DNA from: Apodospora peruviana
Lineage: Eukaryota > Ascomycota > Sordariomycetes > Sordariales > Lasiosphaeriaceae
Direction: 5' to 3'
Length of the DNA: 64,000 bases
NCBI GenBank assembly: GCA_033439685.1
Contig: JAUEDM010000009.1
Span: forward strand, 186,001 to 250,000
Shown: in pieces, positions 22,977 through 31,479 of the stretch
Position numbering within the stretch: the first letter of the stretch is position 1
Layout of the letters: each line of letters starts with the position of its first letter
The notes under the pieces: generated by a model
The model's input: the letters and a program-made list of their open reading frames with translations, nothing else
Told to the model about the DNA's origin: nothing
Database searches by the model: none
Translations under genes and position numbers: made by a program

Positions 22977-23351
22977 ACCTTCACACACCTTCGACACGAA
23001 CTAACAGTTTAGGGCGGCCAAATCATGGACAACGCCCTCTGCGGCGGCGCCGGCGCGACTCTGACAGGTGCAGCCCTGAAAGCCGTCAAGGCGGCCATCT
23101 TCATGGGCGACCCGCACAACGTCGCCGGCCTGCCGTATAACGTCGGCACCTGCAAGAACAAGGGGTTCGCTGCCCGACAGAGCGGATTCAAGTGCTCGCC
23201 GGCCGACCCGTCCATCATCCAGTCGTACTGCGACTCGACGGATCCGTACTGCTGCAACGGCAACGACGCCAACTCGCACCAGCAGTATGTCAATAAGTAT
23301 GGGCAGCAGGCGCTGACGTTTATCAAGAAGTTGTTGGATGCTTCGCCATAA
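22586..23351 (+). CDS. Acetylxylan esterase, carbohydrate esterase family 5 (AXE2-like)
   Basis: Secreted alpha/beta-hydrolase that removes acetyl groups from xylan. Exons 22586-22930 and 23013-23351 give 227 residues. The signal peptide is MKVSAVTLPLLAGLASASP. Marks of the AXE2 branch of the cutinase fold: KVHVFGARETTVPQGYG, YPACGGQSNCGGVSY, the nucleophile in IGYSQGGQIMDNALCGG, the Asp in YCDSTDPYCC, and the His in NSHQQYVNKYG. Cys spacing matches the family. The intron splits GYSQ from GGQ, just after the nucleophile elbow, and contains a run of 23 C and then an AC repeat. The fit to acetylxylan esterase is better than to true cutinase. Confidence 0.9.
22940..22979 (+). repeat. C(23) plus (AC)n microsatellite inside an intron
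   Basis: Run of C from 22940 to 22962 followed by about eight AC units, inside the esterase intron between donor and branch point. It makes the intron polypyrimidine-rich and is likely length-variable. Confidence 0.9.
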
Positions 23352-25284
23352 AATTACCAGAGGGATGGTCTCTGTTTGGTAGGACGGGGTGGATGAACTT
23401 GTAAATAGTGTACCTTTCTTGTTGATCAAAATGTATTTATCTTATCGCTTATCTCAATCTTGATAAAAAAACCTGGAAGCGATGATCTGGCCGTTGGTGA
23501 AACGCGGACCGCAGCGAACCGATTGATTCCATGTCAAATGTGGCACGCACCGACAACGGTACGCCGCCATGCCACGCCACAGCTCAGGCTGACTGGCACG
23601 CACTGACGTTGACTTGCTTTGAAAGTGGCAGTGTTTTGAGTTCAGAAGTCAGAATCTTAGGCGATTTACGCCGTCTTCCTTCGCTGCCACAAAATCCTAT
23701 CAATATCATCGTGCAGCTAGCCTAAAATCCGTGCCAGTGCAGCCAGTCAGTGAACGCGTCAGCAGCCACCTGCACACTTCGCGGTTAACGCCGTGGCGGA
23801 ACGGAACATGCAATTTAGGGCTGAAATAACCGCCGCGCAGACCGCCACCACCTGAAAGTCAATTCTCGTGTCCACGAAACCGCGGTCTGCTGTCAGGCCA
23901 TGCAGTCATCCAACCTAGACATTTCTTGGAAAAATTGGTCTCTTTTTTAAAAAGTTTTAAAGACCGACGAGTTGACCGGCTTGGGTCTTTCCGGGGTCTC
24001 ATTCTCCTGACAAGAATGAGATGGGGAATCATTGGATCGTCCCCAGAAGCTCCACTCTGTCAGTGGAGGCCCGATCCTTCGGGTCGAACGGAAAGCTGAC
24101 AGTTCAGCCCTCCGGGGAACGGCAGCTCCAGTTCCATCCCACGGACCAACTGCTTGATTTCGCAAAACGAGACCAAAACCGGAAGGCAGATCGTTCGGAC
24201 GAATCCCTAGCTCTCGTATGAGTGAGGAGTGGAAAGAGGAGGTGATTATCAACCTCGCCGCACGACGACTTTGATCGCAATCTTGACAGCTCGTCGAGTG
24301 AGAATTGATGATTGTCGGTTTCGCGTGCTGAGCGGCCACCCGAGATATTTGACTCCTGTGATGCGACTGGTGCATTTCTCTCTCCATTGCATCCCCGCCA
24401 TCGCTGGTGGGAGTTTCAGCGTCGAGCTGAAGGTGTGCGGGTGTGCGGGTGGGTGACCTTCAGTGGAGGCCTGTGCTGTTGGCGCTAAGTTACAGAATTA
24501 GAGGATCCCTGTTCAGATCTTCCCAGTCTGGTGCGGTGGACGACCACCCGGGCAGCCACTCCCGACTGATGACGGTGGACTTTCTTTGTTCTCTTCAACA
24601 AAACACAGTTGTTCTTCATAATATCTGATTTTCACCAAGATCAACAATAATAGAATATTCCGGATTACGAATAACTTCACAAGTTCAGTCGAGAATGCTG
24701 AGATGCCTCGCTGGCCGCCCGCTAAGCATGGCTTAGTTAGACGGCATTCCGCTTCGCCCCGCCAACTAATCATCAGTGGTCCACCTCGGACTCTGGAATG
24801 CGAGGATTGCGGCCCCCGGACCCTGCAGCCGGCCACTCACGGTCCAGCTGTCCCTTGCAGACCAATGCTAACCGTCGACGATGGCCTGTTACACCAAGGC
24901 TTTCTTGGTCTTTGATGATCCATCATGGGGGGCTGAATCCTTCAGAATTTCTGGAGTGCTGGCCACGGCAGCGGAATTTGAAATGCACACCCACCCATCC
25001 TCTGTACAGGCCTGACTTTTCGGGACCCGGGCTGGCTTCTGTGTCTCCATTCTCTCCTCCTTCCGTCGTCCGTCTTCCCCACTGCAACTGTAGATCGCAT
25101 CTTTTGTTCATTCCTGTTTTCCGTCGTACGAGACGAAAAGAAAAGTTTGTTTGCATTTTGTTTGCTTCCTCGACTGACTGGGTTTGCTTCCAACTTCGAA
25201 CCGGCCGGGGTGCTGGCAACTCATAACCACATCTACTGGGGGACGACGACTGGAAGAAGACGTTACACAGAGACCAAAAACACC
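23352..25284. other. Intergenic, no gene seen
   Basis: About 1.9 kb between esterase and kelch gene. Only shadow-like short frames; the stretch 24700-25280 probably includes the kelch gene's promoter and a pyrimidine-rich 5' leader. Confidence 0.5.
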
Positions 25285-27381
25285 ATGAGACCATTATTAC
25301 GATGTGGCGGCGCGCTGCTGCCACAGCTCGCCGTGTTACTAGGACTGGTTCTGGGTCCAGCGACAGCAGCATCGAGAGTAGACAACCCGTCGCCATCCTC
25401 CTTTCTGCGTCGAGCATACGCGCAAGGTAAACCACGTTTCCCCCCATACTCGAATACACCCACTGACATGACCACCTTAGTAACGGTACTGGGCGACTAC
25501 GTCTACATCACCGGCGGCGAGGTATGCCAGCTAGTAGACGGCAAACCGCCGCCCCAAAACGCGCGCGAATCCGACCCCATGAACAGCACGCTCTCCATCA
25601 AACTCACGCAGTCATGGTTCGCCTCAAACGTGGGTATCCGATCGACCCCCCGCCCAACCGACGACGAAGATGACCTGCCGATGCCGATGGACAACGCAGG
25701 CATCTGGAAATCACCCGACAGCAAGTCGTTTTATCAGTACGGCGGCATCACGCCGTACAACAACAACTACAAGAAAATCACCAAGCGCGGGATATGGAAG
25801 TTTACCTCCGACGGCGAGGGGTCCGGCAGCTGGTCTCTCGAGCGCGCATCGAATCCCCAAACGCTATCCAGCTTATCTCTGACAACACTGGGCGGTTATG
25901 TGGCCACCAACACGACCGGGTTCTGGATAGGCGGCCATGCAGAAGGGGTGACGGATCCAGATAGGTTTGGAAAAGACGGCTGGGTTTCTGGATTAGTCTC
26001 GTACGACATGACGACCAAGACGTGGAAGAACGATACCGCCAACGATCTGACGCCCGACGGGAATTCCGGTGGCTCGAAAGGCGTGTGGGTGACCAAGTTT
26101 GGGCAGAATGGGCTGATTACTTTCCTTGGCGGGAAAACGCTCACCGATGTGAGCGAGTCGGCGCAGGATTTCAGTAATATTACGTTTTTCGATCCGGTCA
26201 CACGGAAATCATTCTACCAAACGACGACCGGGATGGCGCCGACTGCGCGGAAGGATTTTTGTGCGGTCACTGTTGAGACGGAACGTGGGCAGGATATGTT
26301 CGTACCCAGATCCTTTGAATTTGGGAATGAACGGTAGAAGCTAATGTTGGAACAGATTTGTCTACGGCGGCGCGCATCCCAAGGAAGACGAAGCCTACGA
26401 TGACGTCTACGTCCTCTCCCTTCCAGCCTTCAACTGGTTCAAGGCCGACGACGCGTACGGCGGGGGACGGGCGAGCCACTCGTGCGTGGTGGTTGGCAAG
26501 CGCCAGATGCTGAGCGTCGGCGGGACCAACAACGCCGGCTTCTCGGGCTTCAAGACCCAGTGGGCCGAGCCGGACCCCTTCTACCAGGGGCTGGGCATCT
26601 TCGACATGACCATGATGACGTGGAGCCGGGAGGGCAAGTACAACGCCTACGCCGAAGAGTACCAGTCGCCGGATGTGGTCAAGGCGTGGTACGACAATCA
26701 TGGGTGAGTTGACCAAGTCTTTGTCTGGTAATGTAAAACACCATCATACTGATATGTGAGGTATTCAGCTCCGACAGCGTGGCGTGGACCTCGGAAGAAG
26801 TCAAATCCCTCTTTGCGGTTGTGAACGATAGTAACTCAACCAGTAAGTCCGACTCCCACTCCCAATTCACCAGCCTGCCTGAACTAACTGTGTGTTCAGC
26901 ACCGGGCTCCTCCACCCAAGACCAAGACCCCAGCAAGAAAACCTCCTCCTCCAGCTCCTCCTCCTCGACAGGCGCCATCGCAGGCGGCGTAGTAGGCGGC
27001 GTCGGCGCGGTCGCGATAGTAGCAGCAATCATCTTCTTCGTCATGCGCAAAAAGAAGAGATCCAAGACAAACGTGGCAGGGGAATTGCCAGCATCGGAGT
27101 ATACCGGCACACCCGGCACGCTGCACGCAAGTCCGCACAGCGGTATGCAGCAGATTTACGGTCACCAGCAAGGACAGTCTCCGTATCAGCAGTATGCCGT
27201 CCCGCCCGACCAGGCGGCGCACCAGGACCCCAACAAGTACTACGTCGGCACCCAGTCGCATGAGCTGCCGAACTCGGGGTACACGAACGAGCTGCCGACC
27301 CAGAGCAATAATGTCCAGAGGTGGGAGTTGGATAGTACGCCTACTACGGCGGGGGCTGGAACGAGTCCTGGGAGGATATGA
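25285..27381 (+). CDS. Kelch-repeat beta-propeller protein with single transmembrane helix
   Basis: Predicted surface sensor or adhesion-type protein of 620 residues. Five exons: 25285-25426, 25481-26297, 26356-26703, 26769-26842, 26900-27381. A signal peptide (LAVLLGLVLGPATA) precedes a large extracellular propeller with kelch-like strands and GG turns: VTVLGDYVYITGGE, YQYGGITPYNN, FWIGGHAEG, ITFLGGKT, FVYGGAHPKED, MLSVGGTNNAG. A Ser-rich stalk leads to one transmembrane helix at about 485-508 (GGVVGGVGAVAIVAAIIFFV), then MRKKKRSK and a Gln/Pro/Tyr-rich cytoplasmic tail. The topology is type I. The intron-2 donor GTTCGT is weak; it was chosen because it alone restores FVYGG. No ligand can be assigned. 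Confidence 0.8.
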
Positions 27382-28527
27382 GGGCTGAATTAAAGGGGGT
27401 TATGGTTGGGAGCAGTAGAGGATTCATGGCTGTGTGGTAAAAGCGATATATACCTATGTGAAGGGAGGAGTGGCATTGTTAAAGCGAGTTCAGCATCTTA
27501 TTTAATTTGTATAGTTTTCTCTGTGATATATAATTCACCACGTTTAGAACCAGATACAATTTCAGGACTTGATATCTATTATTAAATTCTTACAGCTGTA
27601 AACAGCGGTAAAATGTCATATACAAGCCTGTAAGCAAGCAAGATAGGTCTCTCTCCCTTTAATAACAACTTGACTGGTTTGCTAGGTTTCAAAAATACCT
27701 TACTTTCACTATGTCCTATCCCCCTATAAATTTCATCTCATCGTCGCGTCGTTTCAGGTCCCGGTGCATATTTTGTTTGTCGAAAACCTAAATACTATAG
27801 GATGATAATATTTAGGAAAACGAAAAGTTCGCTCGTTTTTCATTATTAGTCTTTTGCCTAGAAAACGATACCCTTTGCTTGCGTAGAGCCGAAGGATCTA
27901 GCTCTTCCGTTTTATGTACGGGTGCTTACCTACTAACCTTGATATCAAAGTTCGAAGACCTTGTCCTCGAAGTGCCGGAAAAGAGATACAAGTCATCTCG
28001 ATACACTGGAAACGAACGAAAACGTAATTCGTTTTCAACCGCGTACCTTGATACCAGAGAAAAGATGGACAACCTTCTTCACGATATTACCCTGCAAAAG
28101 GTGGTAAACGACAGGATGCTGTAAGAGCAGATCGTCTTTCACGCGCTCACCATCGCTTCAGAATGCCCGATTGGATTGCCCTGCGCATCGAGAAATTTCA
28201 GGTGCACGCGGTCGCTTGGATCCCGAGAGTGAACTGGAGGTTCTGCGGCTCTCTGGCAATCCACGAAACCCTCCACTTACCGCGAGCCAGAGTTTCCGCA
28301 TCTTCTAGCCGCGTTGAGGCAGCATCATCTCAAAAGCAAGATTATCTCCAAGCAGTTTCGATCAAACCCCCAGCAGCTCTCTGATTAACGGCGACCCCTG
28401 CCGCCTGCTACCGATTCGCCTCAGGCCTGTTCGATGCTCAGAGAGCTAGATTTTTACTATGATGGACAGTGATCCAAGAAAGCCTCGACCAAGCCCCGCT
28501 AACCCCGGGCAGCAGGAGAAAACTTGC
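27382..28527. other. AT-rich gene-free stretch
   Basis: Low-GC DNA with many TATA-like runs from about 27500 to 28120 and no coding frame with support. It has the look of old mutated repeat DNA. Confidence 0.5.
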
Positions 28528-28696
28528 CATTATCCCAGCCCTGCATTATCCCAGCCCTGCATTATCCCAGCCCTGCATTATCCCAGCCCTGCATTATCCC
28601 AGCCCTGCATTATCCCAGCCCTGCATTATCCCAGCCCTGCATTATCCCAGCCCTGCATTATCCCAGCCCTGCATTATCCCAGCCCTGCATTATCCC
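28528..28696 (+). repeat. 16-bp minisatellite, about 10.5 copies
   Basis: Perfect or nearly perfect head-to-tail units of CATTATCCCAGCCCTG from 28528 to 28696. Since 16 is not a multiple of three, all three frames cycle and any translation repeats every 16 residues (HYPSPALSQPCIIPAL). No frame contains a stop, so it makes a long false open frame. Confidence 0.95.
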
Positions 28697-28739
28697 GGGC
28701 CATCATCCTCTCTGGGACAAGGGAAACACACTGGCACTA

Positions 28740-29710
28740 GCCCTGATGCTTCAATTTTGCCAGAAAGGCCAGCAAAGCCAGAAAAGCCAGAAGGAGTCGT
28801 CGTCCAGTGGCACTGGCTAAAGAGAAGCATCATAACCCAAGCACGATTACAGCATCCTTCACCAGGCTGGGGTGATGGATCAGACGGAGCTGGTGTGACA
28901 ATTTGTGGATATGTCCCAAATATTGGAATTATCCACAAGCTTGAGCAAAGTCCACAACCTCAAGCCCATTCCCTCTGCCGCCTGGATTACTCGTCGCCTC
29001 TAAGGCGCTTTTTTCATATTGATTTCGTACATCAATCCCACCATCTTATCTGGCCGCGCCGACAAGGGCAAGCAATTGGCCTGCCGGTCGCAATCACGCC
29101 TCGAGGTTCAGCTACCTCAATCTCTCGCCTGGAAGAGCGTCTGAAGGCTCGGTCTACGCCTCAGTTTCCTGATGACGCTCTGGTCGGTCTCAAAGGGTAC
29201 TTGCTGGCAAACGAGGTCGGCACAGGCAAGAATTTCAACTACTTTGGCTCCATTGAACTAGAGCGAACCTTTCTCCAGCGCAAAAAGGATAACGGAGAAG
29301 ACATCAAGGCGTACCCGACGCTACTTGTTGCTCCTGCGAATCTTCTCGCAGTCGCACAGACTTGGCTGGAAGGATATACCAACTTCAACAACATGAATCT
29401 CACCGTCCACTCCCTATACAATATCAAGTTTCTAGGACCAACATCGCGTCTGGCGACCCATGGTACAATTTCACACTATTCCCGTCAATCAGAGTTCGAT
29501 GCCAAACTAAAACAGGCCGTCAACAAACGTGGACAAACCCGAAACAAGACGACATGTTTCAACAAACTCATTTCGCGAAATGGGAAGAATCCTCAAGACG
29601 CGGATGGTTTACTGGTTGGGTATTTGTCACGGCCTACAGCACGATGGCACGTCGCTACCTAGGTAAAGACACTCCCCGGCTAAGTGGGACGGCAGCAAAA
29701 AGTGCAAAGT
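28740..29710 (+). pseudogene. SNF2-type helicase relic
   Basis: The frame running to 29662 contains LVGLKGYLLANEVGTGKNF, which resembles SNF2 motif I (LADE-G-GKT) but with Asn after the Lys. TLLVAPANLLAVAQTWLEGY follows, like motif Ia and its Trp. The frame then changes, and TGWVFVTAYSTMARRYL in another phase looks like the next SNF2 block. No helicase C-terminal half follows. The open frame upstream is only the minisatellite. I take it as a truncated, frameshifted fragment of a Rad5/SNF2-like ATPase. Confidence 0.45.
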
Positions 29711-29711
29711 A

Positions 29712-30240
29712 TTGGTCGACTCCTTGATACCTAGCTGGCAGCTCCGCACCGCCGGCGCGCCTACCGAAGAGGAAGAGGAATACGATGGTGTGGAACTTGA
29801 ATTCGACGCTGATTCCCAGGCTGGATCGCTGGGACTACATGACATGTGGGCTTTGAAATGGTGGGATGCATCGCAGCCGAGTAGACGATCAAGACGAATG
29901 AGACCAGTATGAATTATGAAAATAAGGTGCAGAACGTTGAAAAGCTCTTGAATGCTTGAGAAGTTTAGGTCTAAGTCTGCCCCTTACGGATACTCTTCCG
30001 ACAAATACGCCGATGCCAGACCTCCTCCGAAAGCTGGTAACCCTTGCCAACGACCGCACCTACAAGGAAACCTGGGAATGTATGAAGTTATATGCCCACC
30101 GCAACGAAGTAGCGCATGCAGACCCAGCAGGTCATCGGCTTGACCTGTCGGAATTTCTCCCACTCGTCGTCCATGGACATCGGATTAAACAAGAAGAATA
30201 TGGTACAAAGCTGGACAGTTCAGCTGGAGGGACAAGCTGA
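29712..30240 (+). pseudogene. Coding-like remnants of unknown protein
   Basis: Two plus-strand frames read like protein: 29712-29912 with an acidic run (APTEEEEEYDGVELEFD) and 29956-30240 with PMPDLLRKLVTLANDRTYKE followed by YAHRNEVAHADPAG. They lie in different phases and have no start, splice or family evidence. They may belong to the same decayed gene as the SNF2 relic, or to a second fragment. Confidence 0.3.
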
Positions 30241-30797
30241 AATTTGTCAATAAGTAAGCTTGCTACAGGCATGGTCAGCGACAAATGCGCTGACCGATCT
30301 GCTGAAGTACTCGTCGGTTTCGAGGACTTTGACTTTAAGTGGCATAAAGACTCGGACGTGGGAAGTCTGCTCCGTCGCTTCTGTGAGAATCGCAGCCGGG
30401 ACAAAGTCCGGATACGGGACTCCAGATCAAGTTCCAGTCTGAGAGAGGTTTTACAATTTCGGGCCGACGTGGGATAAGCACAGGGAATAGAGAGGTAGAA
30501 CGAAGTTGGCGGGCGGTACTGGTGGCAGACGAGGCTACACTGACACAGGTCTATCAACGAGTGCAGCAACATCATCACAGACCAGCTTGCCGTGCCCTTC
30601 GTGCAACGCAGATACTCTCTACCTTCAAACCTGAAAGTACAAGCTTCCCTTGGCTTCCACAATGTCGCGGTAACACGAGGGTTCAGCCCAGGCAGCGCAT
30701 ATATGTTGGCAGCAGAGCGTCGGAGATCGCGATGTCTCAACCAGTCATCCTTCCAATCGTCCAATCCATGAGTGCCACTGGGAGATGTGAGCATTTG

Positions 30798-31154
30798 TCA
30801 CTGCAGGGCTTTGTGCTCTGCGATGTGCACGGCCGTTGCAATGAGAATGAGCATTATCGCCAGGCCGATCATGTTGGTAGTATTTGGCCGGCAACGATTT
30901 GGGCTGTACACCTTGGCATGCTGCATTGTCTCACTCTGTGGTATCCAACGTCCTGCATTTCGAGTCAGGACGGGTTGACCTGTGTCGTCGCGATTTTTGG
31001 GAGAAGGGAAGTTGACCGATCCAAATTCCGCTTGAAGTAAATCGCACCGTATGTGCAGATCTGCCTCGATCGCTGTGAACATCTGGCCGATCTGCGCCTC
31101 GACGGATGCCAATTCTGCCTCGACGGATGCCATTTTTGCGTCGAGGTATATCAT
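30798..31154 (-). CDS. Hypothetical protein with coiled coil and C-terminal membrane helix
   Basis: 118-residue minus-strand frame starting at ATG 31154. The N-terminus has an internal repeat (KMASVEAELASVEAQIGQMF) with coiled-coil spacing. One hydrophobic helix near the end (NMIGLAIMLILIATAVHIA) suggests a tail-anchored protein. The frame is open upstream of the ATG, so an earlier exon is possible. It lies in a decayed region and may be a fragment. Family unknown. Confidence 0.35.
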   Translation of the reverse strand: MIYLDAKMASVEAELASVEAQIGQMFTAIEADLHIRCDLLQAEFGSVNFPSPKNRDDTGQPVLTRNAGRWIPQSETMQHAKVYSPNRCRPNTTNMIGLAIMLILIATAVHIAEHKALQ

Positions 31155-31479
31155 TGTTGCGAGGACTTGGTCAAGTTTGGCGAGTATGACTTGAGGCCGG
31201 TTGCTGTTTCTCTTGAGAGCTTCTGCTGGGTGGGTAGGTATGTGACGTGATTGTTGTGAGAAGTGGCTGCAAGAGAGAAATGATTATTGTTGCGGGGGTG
31301 AGGCCGCGTGTTATACCATGGAAAAGATTTCGATTGCACGTGCAAGTCGAAATGGAGCTTCGGAAGGTTCAAAAGGAAAGTCAAAATGTAAGGGTTAATG
31401 CCAGTAAAGTTTGTCTCTTTCATAGTGAGAACATGCTTTTCCTCTGCTTTTATCTCAGACTCGGAACCCCGGTTCTCCA

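Noticed and set aside
28469..29662. Single 397-codon gene
   Set aside because: Its first third is the minisatellite translation and the rest is a helicase fragment that breaks off without further domains.
30132..30794. 220-codon minus-strand frame
   Set aside because: No domain or splice support, and it overlaps plus-strand text that looks more protein-like.
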